From positions 1,789,244 through 1,853,243 of the forward strand of contig NC_015681.1 of NCBI RefSeq assembly GCF_000217795.1: a DNA stretch of 64,000 nucleotides, given 5' to 3'. The stretch's first letter is position 1. Every line of letters begins with the position of its first letter. A program made the position numbers and the translations under genes. The notes under the pieces are model-generated. The model made no database searches, had not been told where the DNA came from, and saw only the letters and a program-made list of their open reading frames with translations. Below, piece by piece: positions 1-8,819 of the stretch. Source of the DNA: Thermodesulfatator indicus DSM 15286 (GTDB lineage: Bacteria; Desulfobacterota; Thermodesulfobacteria; Thermodesulfobacteriales; Thermodesulfatatoraceae).

Positions 1-796
1 AAAAAGTGGCCGGTAAAGTGAGAAGTACCTCTCCTTTACCGTTTATGAATTGAGCAGGTAATAGCGTGCTATTATATAAAAATTGAGGATTGGGAGGTAC
101 ATTTTGATAGGTTACCTTTCCATCTAAATCCAGATCTATTTTGGAACGATAAATAAGGCCAAAAGTGGTATGCTTCCAGGGTTTAAAGGTAAGGGCAGCC
201 AGCCAGCCACTGGCATAATCATCTCCTTCAAGTTTTGATCTAACGTCTCCTGTTGTGGTTAAGAGAGCTTTCTCCATTTCGGCATCGGCGTAAACTAGCT
301 GGGCTCCAACGGCTATTGAAAGCTTGTCATTCAATTTAAAAGAAATACTCGGTACCCAGAAAAAAGTCTTAAGGCTGGTATAATCAGCGTCGTATCTACC
401 TGGCCAATCATTAGGCCAATCAGTTGCAAGCCCATACGGAAGGTTAAAAGAAAAAGAAAGAGAAACTCTATTATTTACCGGAAAAATTCCATAAAAAAAT
501 GGCAGAGGATGCACGTGTTTTACCATTTCGTATTCTTCGCCAGATTTATCCTTATAAGTAAAAGAAGGTTTTACCAGCGCCATTCCGGCCAGCATCTCTG
601 GCCCAGAAAAGAAAGCTGCGGCTGAAGGGTTGTACCAGGCAGATTCCACCATGTCGCTTCTGGCAGTAACCGCCGCTCCAAGACCCATTACCCGAGCAGA
701 ACCTTCATTAAAAAGCTGAAACCCTGCTCCCCAAGTACAAGTATTGCCCACAGATAACAATAAAATAGCCAAAAACAAACCTAAACTCTTTTTCAT
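1..796 (-). CDS. FadL/OMPP1/TodX-family outer membrane transport protein (partial, C-terminus outside window)
   Basis: I translated the minus strand from an ATG at 796, which follows a good AGGAGG site. About 265 residues are visible before the window edge. A signal peptide of about 23 residues (MKKSLGLFLAILLLSVG...) is followed by the FadL-type start of the mature protein: FQLFNEGSARVMGLG, then AVTARSD and SAWYNPSAAAF. The family forms 14-strand outer-membrane barrels with an N-terminal hatch that take up hydrophobic compounds such as long-chain fatty acids. Family members are usually 400-450 residues, so roughly the last 150 are missing here. The substrate cannot be told from sequence. The gene is transcribed divergently from HU. 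Confidence 0.8.
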   Translation of the reverse strand, partial: MKKSLGLFLAILLLSVGNTCTWGAGFQLFNEGSARVMGLGAAVTARSDMVESAWYNPSAAAFFSGPEMLAGMALVKPSFTYKDKSGEEYEMVKHVHPLPFFYGIFPVNNRVSLSFSFNLPYGLATDWPNDWPGRYDADYTSLKTFFWVPSISFKLNDKLSIAVGAQLVYADAEMEKALLTTTGDVRSKLEGDDYASGWLAALTFKPWKHTTFGLIYRSKIDLDLDGKVTYQNVPPNPQFLYNSTLLPAQFINGKGEVLLTLPATF

Positions 797-972
797 AGCC
801 CCTCCTAATTAGGTTTTAGGACTTTTTAAAAGCAAAAATAAAGGCTTTGTCAATAAACCCGATTAGACTTTTGTAATTTAATTTTGCCTGTCCCCCGAAA
901 ACCCTAGAAGTTTACTAAAGATTAGATATTAAAAATTTTTTTGAAAGAATTAATTTTTAAGATATTTTTGGG

Positions 973-1001
973 TTGACCTGAGCGTATTTTTACCATAAGA
1001 A
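973..1001 (+). promoter_or_regulatory. Putative sigma70-type promoter of the HU gene
   Basis: TTGACC (973-978) and TAAGAA (996-1001) are separated by 17 bases, about 60 bases before the HU ATG. The match to the -35 consensus is strong and to the -10 moderate. It lies in the AT-rich gap between the divergent FadL-type gene and HU. Placement is by pattern only. Confidence 0.45.
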
Positions 1002-1059
1002 ACTAGAAAGATTCTTAGTCTTCCAAACCAAGAAGATATTATTGTAAAGGAGGGTGTTT

Positions 1060-1332
1060 ATGAACAAGGCCGAATTGGTCAATCGCATGGCTGAAATTGC
1101 GGATTTGCCCAAGGTTACAGCTGAAAAGGCTTTAAATGCTTTTATGGAAGCGGTGACCGAAGCCCTTAAAAATGGAGACAAGGTTACCCTAGTAGGTTTT
1201 GGCACTTTCACCGTAGTAGAAAGGGCTGAAAGGATGGGCCGTAACCCCCGCACAGGTGAGCAGATTAAGATTCCTGCTCGCAAAGTCGTCAAGTTTAAGC
1301 CTGGTAGCAAATTAGAAGAAGCCGTAGGTTAA
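1060..1332 (+). CDS. hup: HU family DNA-binding protein
   Basis: A 90-residue histone-like protein that binds and bends DNA as a dimer and compacts the nucleoid. The start [12 protein letters not shown] and the arm motif with [21 protein letters not shown] are diagnostic of HU/IHF; the beta-arm proline lies in [13 protein letters not shown]. An in-frame GTG at 1054 is possible, but AAAGGAGG at 1046-1053 is placed correctly only for the ATG at 1060. The length is standard for the family. The gene is monocistronic: its own promoter-like site lies upstream and a strong hairpin terminator follows at 1350. HU rather than IHF is inferred from the generic sequence. Confidence 0.95.
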   Translation: MNKAELVNRMAEIADLPKVTAEKALNAFMEAVTEALKNGDKVTLVGFGTFTVVERAERMGRNPRTGEQIKIPARKVVKFKPGSKLEEAVG

Positions 1333-1349
1333 TTCAAAACTTTTAGTAG

Positions 1350-1377
1350 GCGAGGGGAATCAAAGCCCCTCGCTTTG
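1350..1377 (+). terminator. Intrinsic terminator after HU
   Basis: An 8-bp perfect stem, GCGAGGGG (1350-1357) and CCCCTCGC (1366-1373), with an 8-base loop, followed by a short T-rich stretch. It lies between two convergent genes and may serve both. Confidence 0.75.
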
Positions 1378-1378
1378 C

Positions 1379-1720
1379 TTATCCTCGGTGAAAATGGACC
1401 CCAGCTAAAGCAAAGATTTCTTTGGCTTTTTCAATGAGAAAAAGCTTCTGGGCTGGAGTAGCTGGAGCAATACACTCGCAGCGCATACTCTTGAAATTGC
1501 GTACTAAAAATTCAAAGCTAATAAAGTCCTCTCCTATTTCTACGGCAAAGTAGTGCGGCCCACATTCTTTATGTTTAATCTGGATAGGAGCTAAAATGTT
1601 TTCAGGTATTTCTATCCAGTAGAGCCCGCCTATTGGCGAAGGTTTTGTTTTCTCTTGAAGGACTTTTTCCAGTTTAGCCACTTCTTCCTGATTTAGGTTA
1701 TCTACCACGAAGTTTTGCAT
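1379..1720 (-). CDS. Conserved hypothetical protein, 113 aa
   Basis: I do not recognise a named family. The start at 1720 has a GGAG ribosome site 6 bases upstream. The protein has no signal peptide or membrane segment. The N-terminus is acidic and helical (NQEEVAKLEKVLQEK), followed by an apparent beta-rich core with a WIEIPENILAP stretch, and two cysteines (IKHKECGPHYF and SMRCECIAP) that could bind a metal. The C-terminal helix ends in VHFHRG. It is convergent with HU and shares the terminator region. Composition is like the neighbours, so it is probably a real native gene, function unknown. Confidence 0.6.
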   Translation of the reverse strand: MQNFVVDNLNQEEVAKLEKVLQEKTKPSPIGGLYWIEIPENILAPIQIKHKECGPHYFAVEIGEDFISFEFLVRNFKSMRCECIAPATPAQKLFLIEKAKEIFALAGVHFHRG

Positions 1721-1805
1721 CTTCTACTCCTATTTGTGAATTTCCAAGTTTTCAAGTTGTTTCAAGCCTTGTTACCTGCGCCTACCAGAATATTAGATTT
1801 CTTGT

Positions 1806-2070
1806 CAATTAGGGACACCACGAGGGGCTCGAAAGTCCTGACGAAGTGCCCCCTAAGACTGCTTCGCTACGCTCGCAGTGACAATGAGAAAATGTCATTA
1901 CGAGGAGTGAGAATGCGCGACGAAGTGACCCAGCCGGGTCATTACGAGGAGGCCCGTAGGGCCGACGAAGTAATCTCACAGGCTGAGATCGCCGCGACGC
2001 CATTTGTGCATCGCCACAAGGACTGCTTTGGTATCTAGATCTTTCGCTTCGCTCAGGACAAGGGCTGAAA
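1806..2070. repeat. REP-like palindromic repeat cluster
   Basis: This gap holds several copies of the dispersed repeat arms (CACGAGGGGCTCG, GTCATTACGAGGAG, GGCCCGTAGGGCCGACGAAG, GACTGCTTCGCTACGCTCGCAGTGAC), ending in CTTCGCTCAGGACAAGG. Open frames through it are compositional artefacts. No gene is seen in 1721-2085. Confidence 0.85.
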
Positions 2071-2085
2071 AATTTTTTAAACATT

Positions 2086-5067
2086 TTATTTTGCCAGTTT
2101 TTCACTTTTATTTTTAGTCTTAAATGGCCCAACTTTTATATTAATAGCTTTCCCTTTGCGTAAAATTGTTATGAGCACATGGTCATCAGGTTTTTTTACG
2201 GCCAGTATGGCTTTTAGGTCAGCTAGGTCGTTTATGTCCTGTTTATCAGCTTTTATGATAACGTCTCCTTCTTTTAGCCCTGCCTTTTTAGCTGGGGTGT
2301 CGGGAAAAACTTTTTTGATGAGGAGGCCATTAGGCTTTTCTTCTATCAGGACACCAAGTTTGGCCGCAAAAGGGGCCTCTTTGGGCTCAGGGAAGAGCAC
2401 GTAATCGGCCATGGCTGGGTTAAGGGCTTCTTCAGGCCCTAAAAGGATGATGGCGTAATCTTTTATGCCTCTTCTGGCTACACGAGATGGAATTCCGTAG
2501 CCGTAAACAACATGGCCGCTTCCTACCAGAACAACCATTTGTTTATCGGGATGCTTCTCAAGATAATTGACAATGCTCTGGGCCATGGTTTCGTCCCACA
2601 CAAGCTGGGCTTCGTAAAACGTCTCAAAATTTTTTATCTTACCACTGCTATTTTCATGATGTTCAAAAACAAAACGCAAAAATTCTTGGTAGGCTAGATT
2701 TTGGCGGTCAATTTCGGGAACCTGGGCCTTTTCTTCAGGAGAAAGGGCGCCTATGCCTTCTTTGGCTACTTTATCCGTTATTTCCTTGGGAGCGTTTAAA
2801 GCTACCAACGGAATCTTATTTTCGCGGGCGTAGTCAATTATGGGCTTATATAGCTTCCAGTTATAGCCCCATCTTTTGAAGTATTCACTCTGGCGCAAGA
2901 ATTCATCTTCACCTATGCGTCCGGCAATGTAGTCGTCAAGAGCTTGCTGGAAGGGGCGCTGGAACATCTCCAAACCTATGGCAATGGGACGGCCGTGTTC
3001 GTGTAACCATTTGATGATTTCCAGCTGAGCCAGGTGCTGTTCATAGCGATCGTGCCGTTCTCCTAAAAAGATGACTTTTTTTAAAGAAACAGCTCTGGCA
3101 ATACTTTCTATGGAATTGAGTTCTTTCAAGGCCAATCCTTTTACATCAAAGTCTAAATTTACTTTTATCCCTTTTTCAAAAGTCGGTTCTATTTTGGTTG
3201 TTAAAACACCGTTATTAGAACAAATTCCTTGATAGCGGCCAAGATGTTCCAGTTTGTGAAGCACTCGTTGAATCTCCTGAGTGCTCGTGGTTTGAGCAAG
3301 AGCAATAATCTGAGACGGATTTTCCGGGTTTTCTACAGTGAGCAAATAAAAATTGCCTTCGGCCTGGGGAAAAAGGTTTTTATATTTCTCTGGAATAGTA
3401 TCCAGATACACAATGTTTTCCGTTACTTCGTCAGGAGAAATAAAGTTAGGGCTTAAAATATAGCCTCGCTTTTCTAAAAACGAGACGAGCGGCTTGTAGC
3501 GATCAAGAATTATTTGGCTAGGAACAACGATAAAGCCTTTTCTACCGAAGAGTCGTGCCAAAACCGGAGGAAATTCGGGTTCAGTCAGGATTCTGGCCAA
3601 ATCATAATTTTGGTCTAGCACGGCCTTAAGGGGTTTTCCTTTTATTTTTACATCGAGCCTTGCTTGCGGGCCGGAAATTTTAGCTTGTATGGACTTTGTT
3701 TCTTTTTCGGAAATCACTTCCACCGGCACGGATAGCTGATAATAAGGTTTTTCCTGGGTTACGCGCAAAGCCACCAAATATTCGTCATTTTTTAGGGGAA
3801 TAACCCTTTCTTTGACAAGGTTTAGTTTGGGAAGGCCTGTTCGCTCAAGCCATTCGCTGAAGAAAGTATGCAGATTGGAATTGGTTTCTTTTTCAAAGGC
3901 CTTTTTGATGTCTTCCCAGGAGGCGTATTTAAAGAGATTTTCCTGGTAAAAAAGCTTTAGCCCATCAAAAAAGGCCTTGTCTCCCAATTTTTGGCGAAGC
4001 ATGTGGAAAAAGAGCGCTCCCTTTCCGTACCCAATGGCCTGAGAGGCCCGGTCTTTACGGCCGATAAACATTTTCAAGGGGAAATCTCTTTCAGGGGTAA
4101 CATAGCTTTGATAATTAACCAGTAAGCGATGTCTGTATAACGCACCTTCTCCTTTCTTTTCCGCCAGGCGATGGTCAGCCAGGTAAGTAACCAGGCCTTC
4201 ACTCCAGTTTCCTTTAGACCAATCCACATAAACTCCGCAACCAAACCAGTTATGAAGGATCTCGTGGGGAAGCGATGTCTCGCGGATAAAAGGCAAAGGT
4301 AATAAGCGGCTGCCTATGAGGGTAAAAGTAGGGAAGGCGTAGCCGGTTTGAAAAATATTTTCTACTACGGCAAAGCGGCGGTAAGGATAGGGGCCAATCA
4401 GGGATTCATATTCGTTTATAGTTTTTTTTATCTGGTTAAGATAGGCCTGGGCCAGGTTGGCGTTTTTTTCAAACAAATAAACGGCAAGGGTCAACTTTTT
4501 ATATTTTTCCTGGTAGGTAAAATAAGGGCCAGCCACGAGGGGTGGCCTTTCCTGAGGATGTTTAAAAACAAAATGATAAGTATTTTTCCTGCCGGATTTT
4601 ATTTTGATTTCGTCACTTGGAGCTATGGCTACAAACTTTTTGGGTAAGGTTATTTTTATATCGTAGTGGGCCAGGCCTTCTACAGACGGGAACCAGTTTC
4701 CGGTAAGCACAATAGCCCTTTCAGAAATAATATTGGGAAGATTCGTAAATCTGGCTGAAAATTCAATTTTTAAGTGCTGGGGCGAATTAGATGGAGAAAG
4801 ATTTATATATTTTTGGGGCGGAGAGATACGTTTCCCGTTTATATAAAATTTTTTAACTTTTAAACCCGAAAGATTAAGCGACACATCTTGGCCAGGGGGA
4901 GTTTTAATTTCGGCCTTTCCCTCTATGAGATTTTTTTCAGGTTTTAGTGAGGCTTCAAGTGAGACAAAAGGAATTAAAAGGGATTTCGCCTGGCATAGGC
5001 CGGGAACCAGTAACACAAATAAAAAAAGAACTACGAGCATTTGAAGTTTTTTGAATAGATTTTTCAT
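2086..5067 (-). CDS. Secreted M1-type metallopeptidase fused to a ChaN-like domain and a PDZ domain
   Basis: 993 residues, starting at 5067 after AAAGGGGTG. A signal peptide (hydrophobic stretch about 9-24, cut near GLCQAKS) points to export. Residues about 30-620 resemble M1 aminopeptidases: zinc motif HEILHNW at about 268-274, then GNWSEGLVTY carrying the third zinc ligand Glu. Residues about 660-880 resemble the ChaN/DUF399 haem-binding family (VIFLGERHDR, GLEMFQRPFQ, VVLVGSGHVVYGYG). Residues about 900-985 are a PDZ domain (DTPAKKAGLKEGDVI). The usual Tyr proton donor of M1 enzymes was not located with certainty. Known: each domain separately. Inferred: an envelope protease whose PDZ recognises substrate termini and whose ChaN part binds haem or a similar ligand. 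It stands alone between repeat clusters. Confidence 0.85.
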   Translation of the reverse strand: MKNLFKKLQMLVVLFLFVLLVPGLCQAKSLLIPFVSLEASLKPEKNLIEGKAEIKTPPGQDVSLNLSGLKVKKFYINGKRISPPQKYINLSPSNSPQHLKIEFSARFTNLPNIISERAIVLTGNWFPSVEGLAHYDIKITLPKKFVAIAPSDEIKIKSGRKNTYHFVFKHPQERPPLVAGPYFTYQEKYKKLTLAVYLFEKNANLAQAYLNQIKKTINEYESLIGPYPYRRFAVVENIFQTGYAFPTFTLIGSRLLPLPFIRETSLPHEILHNWFGCGVYVDWSKGNWSEGLVTYLADHRLAEKKGEGALYRHRLLVNYQSYVTPERDFPLKMFIGRKDRASQAIGYGKGALFFHMLRQKLGDKAFFDGLKLFYQENLFKYASWEDIKKAFEKETNSNLHTFFSEWLERTGLPKLNLVKERVIPLKNDEYLVALRVTQEKPYYQLSVPVEVISEKETKSIQAKISGPQARLDVKIKGKPLKAVLDQNYDLARILTEPEFPPVLARLFGRKGFIVVPSQIILDRYKPLVSFLEKRGYILSPNFISPDEVTENIVYLDTIPEKYKNLFPQAEGNFYLLTVENPENPSQIIALAQTTSTQEIQRVLHKLEHLGRYQGICSNNGVLTTKIEPTFEKGIKVNLDFDVKGLALKELNSIESIARAVSLKKVIFLGERHDRYEQHLAQLEIIKWLHEHGRPIAIGLEMFQRPFQQALDDYIAGRIGEDEFLRQSEYFKRWGYNWKLYKPIIDYARENKIPLVALNAPKEITDKVAKEGIGALSPEEKAQVPEIDRQNLAYQEFLRFVFEHHENSSGKIKNFETFYEAQLVWDETMAQSIVNYLEKHPDKQMVVLVGSGHVVYGYGIPSRVARRGIKDYAIILLGPEEALNPAMADYVLFPEPKEAPFAAKLGVLIEEKPNGLLIKKVFPDTPAKKAGLKEGDVIIKADKQDINDLADLKAILAVKKPDDHVLITILRKGKAINIKVGPFKTKNKSEKLAK

Positions 5068-5154
5068 TTTTCACCCCTTTAAAATTGTTATTATAGGGAG
5101 CACAACACAAATGATTATTTTCTACCCTGTTACGGCAAGTAGCCAACACCCATT

Positions 5155-5670
5155 CCGTCACAGCGAGGAGCTATCTCCCCCAAATCGTCACTGCGAGGGG
5201 CCTTTCCCTTTCTGTCACTGCGAGCGGAGCCTTCTCCATTCTGTCACTGCGAGGGGCCTTTCTCACCTGTCACTGCGAGTGGAGCGAAGCAGTCTCTTGG
5301 ATGAGAGATCGCCACGGCGACTGTGTCGCCTCGCGACAAGGATTGCTTCGGCTGCTAACGCAGCCTCGCAACGACAAAATAAAGGGCGCGGCTCGCAATG
5401 ATAGCCCCCTACTTGTCACCGAGAGGAGCCTTCTCCATTCTGTCACTACGAGGAGGCTTCCCCAACCGTCACTGCAAGGAGCGCGTATGCGCGACGAAGC
5501 AGTCTCATAGATTACTTCGCCGGCTCTGCAGACCTCTTCGTAATAGCACAGCTGGGCTACTTTGTCGGTCCTGCGGGCCATTTTGTAATGACCCCGTCTG
5601 GGCACTTTGTTTATAAGCAATGACAAAATTACTTCGCCGTAATAACTGCGTTGCCTGGCAATGATGTTTT
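5155..5670. repeat. Large REP-like palindromic repeat cluster
   Basis: About ten repeat arms in both orientations (GTCACTGCGAG, GTCACTACGAGGAGG, CTCGCAACGAC, GTCACTGCAAGGAG) with the sub-module GATCGCCACGGCGACTGTG and a reverse copy. Frames crossing it encode repeat-type peptides only. No gene is seen from 5068 to 6026. Confidence 0.9.
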
Positions 5671-5779
5671 GTAATGTAAAAAATGCTTTCATGATTGGAA
5701 AGATTTTAATTTAATATTTGAGCTAAGTATAGGGGCAAGTTTGTTAATGGGTTGCCATTTGCCATCGGCTATCAACTAT

Positions 5780-5975
5780 AGTATCACTGCGAGCTAAGCG
5801 CAGTAGTCTCAGGGATTGCTTCGGCTGCTAACGCAGCCTCGCAACGACAAAATAAAGGGCGCGGCTCGCAATGACACCCCCACCCGTCACTGGGAGGAGC
5901 CATCTCCCCAAATCGTCACTGCGAGGAGCCGAAGGGAGATCCCTTCGCTGGCGCTCGGGACAGGCGAAGCAGTCT
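5780..5975. repeat. REP-like palindromic repeat cluster upstream of the CoA-binding gene
   Basis: Repeat arms ATCACTGCGAG, CTCGCAACGAC, CTCGCAATGAC, GTCACTGGGAGGAG and GTCACTGCGAGGAG, plus the module CCCTTCGCTGGCGCTCGGGACAGG. It ends just before a promoter-like TTGCAG (5991) - TATAGT (6013) pair. Confidence 0.85.
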
Positions 5976-6026
5976 CTCAAATTTTTAAAGTTGCAGGAAA
6001 TGTTTGCTTAGCTATAGTGGAAAAAT

Positions 6027-6464
6027 ATGGAAAACTGCAAACTACCTGATTATTCAAATATTCCCGAAGAGGCTTTACAAATTGTTTCAGAAACTAAAAC
6101 TATCGCTTTGGTAGGGGCCAGTCCTAAAGAAGAACGCCCGAGTCATCAGGTAATGAAATACCTTCTGGAAAAGGGATTCAAAGTCATCCCGGTAAATCCC
6201 GGCCAAAAAGAGATTCTCGGCCAAAAATGTTATCCTTCCATTTCGGCTATCTCTGAGGGAGAAAAAGTTGACACGGCCATTATTTTCCGAAGGTCTGACC
6301 TGGTTCTTCCTATTGTAGAGGAGGCCTTGTCTAGAGGGATAAAAAACATTTGGCTCCAGGAAGGCATTGTTAATGAAGAAGCCCAGAAGCTAGCCCATCA
6401 AAAAGGCGCCCGCATCGTCATGAACCTGTGTTTCAAGAAAGTCCATTTAGCGGGTGCTTCTTAA
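6027..6464 (+). CDS. CoA-binding domain protein (YccU-like)
   Basis: A 145-residue single-domain Rossmann protein of the CoA-binding family (YccU type). The nucleotide loop TIALVGASPKEERPSHQVM lies at about residues 26-44; family hallmarks are VIPVNPGQKEILGQKCYPSIS and the C-terminal NLCFKKVHL. Relatives bind CoA and are related to the succinyl-CoA synthetase alpha N-domain; no reaction is established. The start at 6027 has no clear Shine-Dalgarno. A TTGCAG-N16-TATAGT pair ends only 8 bases before the ATG, so translation may be leaderless (inference). It is flanked by repeat clusters on both sides. Confidence 0.85.
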   Translation: MENCKLPDYSNIPEEALQIVSETKTIALVGASPKEERPSHQVMKYLLEKGFKVIPVNPGQKEILGQKCYPSISAISEGEKVDTAIIFRRSDLVLPIVEEALSRGIKNIWLQEGIVNEEAQKLAHQKGARIVMNLCFKKVHLAGAS

Positions 6465-6571
6465 ATGTATTAAAGGTTTTTTAGGAGACTTTTGCTAAGG
6501 TCGCTTTAGCTTTTATGAAAGGCCCCGTAGCGATTTAGGTGCTGTCTCTGTAGGGCCCGATTCGCTTATTA

Positions 6572-6930
6572 GAGATCTTTGCAAAATTCAGGAAAATATA
6601 GATTGATCGCCACAGCGCTTAGCGCTTCGCGACAGGGATTGCTTCGGCTGCTGGCTCAGCCTCTCAATGACACCACCTCTGTCACTGCGAGGAGGCCCGT
6701 AGGGGAGATCCCTTCGCTGTGCTCGGGACAAGCGAAGCAGTCCCTGGGATTGCTTCGGCCTCTAGCGAGACCTCGCAATGACAGTGTTAATTAAGGCCTC
6801 GCAATGACAGTGTTAAATTAAAACCATACAATGACTCTTTGTGGTTATCACTGCGAGCCTATTTTCTATCTGTCACTGCGAGCCAATATGGGCGAAGCAG
6901 TCTCTTAAATAAATATTTTGCAAAGGTCTC
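6572..6930. mobile_element. MITE-like element with terminal inverted repeats, filled with REP-like repeats
   Basis: The left end GAGATCTTTGCAAAAT (6572-6587) and right end ATTTTGCAAAGGTCTC (6915-6930) are inverted copies with one mismatch. Both are flanked by TATTA (6567-6571 and 6931-6935), a candidate 5-bp target duplication. The interior carries several palindromic repeat modules (CTGTCACTGCGAGGAGG, CCTCGCAATGACAG) and no coding frame that I would accept. Any transposase would have to act in trans. The right-hand TATTA supplies the stop codon of the adjacent minus-strand pilin gene. Confidence 0.65.
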
Positions 6931-6932
6931 TA

Positions 6933-8264
6933 TTAGTAAGTTTTCCAGCTTACAATTTTAATATCTCCAGCATTATCAATTTGTTCTTTTAATTGACAAT
7001 AAATTTGCCTAAAAGATTCAGGAATTCCTAAAGAGTTACCATTTTCATCTACATTATTGCAATATTTTACAATTTCTTCATATGTTAGGCCGCTTCTTTC
7101 TTCGCTTCCACTAAAAGACCATTTATCAAAATAAGCATCTCCATCTGCCACAATAATAGAAAAATTTCTGAAAGTATTAGAAGAACCACTGATGTCAAAA
7201 CCTCCATTTTCACTACCTACTCCTTTATCTGCCCAGATTAAAAAGTTTACATCCTTTTTAGTGGTAGCTGTATCGTCTACCAAATCTCTATTAATAATTA
7301 TATTACCGGGTGTAATTATGAATACATTTGATACATTTTCTTTATTTTGATTACCAGAAATTGAAAGCCACTGTCCAGTGCTATCAAGACCTTCTATTCC
7401 TTGTTCAGAATAAATTAAGATATTAAATCCATCGTCTGCACCAGCAAAGTCTATATTAGTATTATCTTCAAAATAAATTTTCCCTCCTGATATTAGTTTT
7501 AACCAAACAGTTGGTCCAGTATTATCTCTTTTTAGTGTGGTGCCTTTTGTAAAGTAGATATTTGCTGTTGCTGCAATTGTTAGATTATTGTTGAATTTAA
7601 TTAATGTGTCATCTAGTGTAATATTTTGGCCGCATACTATAATCTTATCATCACTATTCTGATCAGATAAGTCTTTTGTAAATGTCTGATTGTCGCTGTA
7701 GTTGCCATAGTCACATTCACTTTGATCTGGATAAACGATATTTAAATCTGCGGCTTTAGGAAGATCTAATTGTGATGGAGTTATTAAATCAAATCCGGCA
7801 TTTTTAAAATCTTCTTCAGGTATATCTAGCTTTTTAGCGGCAATTACAGCATCTGTCCAATTTCCAGATCCTGTATCTTGGAAGTTATTTATAGTTAATT
7901 TCCCATTTATAGCAAAAGGATAAAAATCTTTTTTATTATCAAAATTCACTACGACTTTTCTTTTTGCCTCGTTATATCTTCCTTCAGAAGTTATGGTTTT
8001 ATTTGAAGGATCATAATCTATCTTTGCAGTTCCACCTATAATATTATAAATCCCATCAATTTCAGTTTCATCTTTACCTTCTTTAACTTTAGTCAAAGCG
8101 ATTTCCGTACCGCTTTCGGCGATGCGTAGGGCTATAATGGCATCTTTGGTGATTTTATTGCCCTTAGTGCGATTAATAATCATATTGGTTGTTAAGGTGC
8201 CAGTTATTGTTAAGACTAGCATTATGCCAAGTGTCGTTACAAAGGTAAAAGCTTTTTTATTCAT
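6933..8264 (-). CDS. PilX-like type IV pilus-associated protein
   Basis: 443 residues. The N-terminus MNKKAFTFVTTLGIMLVLTITGTL has a short basic leader and a hydrophobic helix as in PilX-type minor pilins, but it lacks the canonical G-F-x-x-x-E prepilin motif: there is no Glu at mature +5. A Glu in RIAESGTEIALTKV near residue 45 matches the PilX region after the helix. The rest is a large, Asn/Asp-rich, beta-type extracellular region. It is fourth in a minus-strand set with PilW-, PilV- and FimT-like proteins, so it probably belongs to a minor-pilin tip complex. RBS AAGGAGG precedes the ATG at 8264. The stop codon lies inside a TATTA duplication next to a MITE-like element. Confidence 0.65.
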   Translation of the reverse strand: MNKKAFTFVTTLGIMLVLTITGTLTTNMIINRTKGNKITKDAIIALRIAESGTEIALTKVKEGKDETEIDGIYNIIGGTAKIDYDPSNKTITSEGRYNEAKRKVVVNFDNKKDFYPFAINGKLTINNFQDTGSGNWTDAVIAAKKLDIPEEDFKNAGFDLITPSQLDLPKAADLNIVYPDQSECDYGNYSDNQTFTKDLSDQNSDDKIIVCGQNITLDDTLIKFNNNLTIAATANIYFTKGTTLKRDNTGPTVWLKLISGGKIYFEDNTNIDFAGADDGFNILIYSEQGIEGLDSTGQWLSISGNQNKENVSNVFIITPGNIIINRDLVDDTATTKKDVNFLIWADKGVGSENGGFDISGSSNTFRNFSIIVADGDAYFDKWSFSGSEERSGLTYEEIVKYCNNVDENGNSLGIPESFRQIYCQLKEQIDNAGDIKIVSWKTY

Positions 8265-8279
8265 GATATTCCTCCTTAT

Positions 8280-8819
8280 CTATTTCCAATTACGGCAATA
8301 AACTTTATTTGTTATGGTAAAATTCCCCAATGCTGCTTCAGCCTCAATTTTGAATTCAACGGTTTTTTCGGTGCTATTTGTTGTTATATCAAAGGTATTA
8401 ATTTTTATTTTTTGAGGGTCATTCATAGCTTGAAAGCCACTTCCATTCAAATCTCTTTTTAAGGTATAATCTTCTAGTTTGTATTTTATAGTTGTGTTAC
8501 AACTGGAAATGGTACTATTCCATGTCTCATTCTCACATGTTGGTTCTTCATAATCAACATACTCTATAGTTAGTATGCCATTACTATATTCAATTGGATC
8601 AGGGGGGTTCCCGTATCCTGCCTTTCTTAAGTCTGAACTTATTATCTCGGCTATCTGGAATACGACCTGTTCGGCATAGGTTTTATCTATCACTTTGGCG
8701 GTAATTTTGTTTTGCTGAATCCAGAATATAGTCCCTGCCATAATGACTAAAAGTGACACTATCATAGCCACTAACAATTCTACTAATGTTAAGCCTTTTT
8801 TGTTATGTTTAGTTTTCAT
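8280..8819 (-). CDS. PilW-like minor pseudopilin
   Basis: About 179 residues with a type III prepilin signal: KKGLTLVELLVAM, where peptidase cleaves after Gly and the mature protein starts with Leu (N-methylation site) with Glu at +5. A single hydrophobic helix follows. I prefer the ATG at 8819, with AAGGTGAC just upstream, over an in-frame GTG at 8828. The start overlaps the preceding gene by 11 bases, indicating translational coupling. Gene order (FimT, PilV, PilW, PilX) matches minor-pilin operons that prime type IV pili; calling it PilW rests on order and length. Four cysteines (PTCENETWNSTISSCN and CRNWK regions) may form disulfides. Confidence 0.75.
   Translation of the reverse strand: MKTKHNKKGLTLVELLVAMIVSLLVIMAGTIFWIQQNKITAKVIDKTYAEQVVFQIAEIISSDLRKAGYGNPPDPIEYSNGILTIEYVDYEEPTCENETWNSTISSCNTTIKYKLEDYTLKRDLNGSGFQAMNDPQKIKINTFDITTNSTEKTVEFKIEAEAALGNFTITNKVYCRNWK

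Noticed and set aside
5270-5692. Long frames with RNDK, RGLSLRA and LLRRLCRP type peptides in repeat clusters
   Set aside because: They are translations of the palindromic repeats, occur on both strands, and have no ribosome sites or homologous folds.
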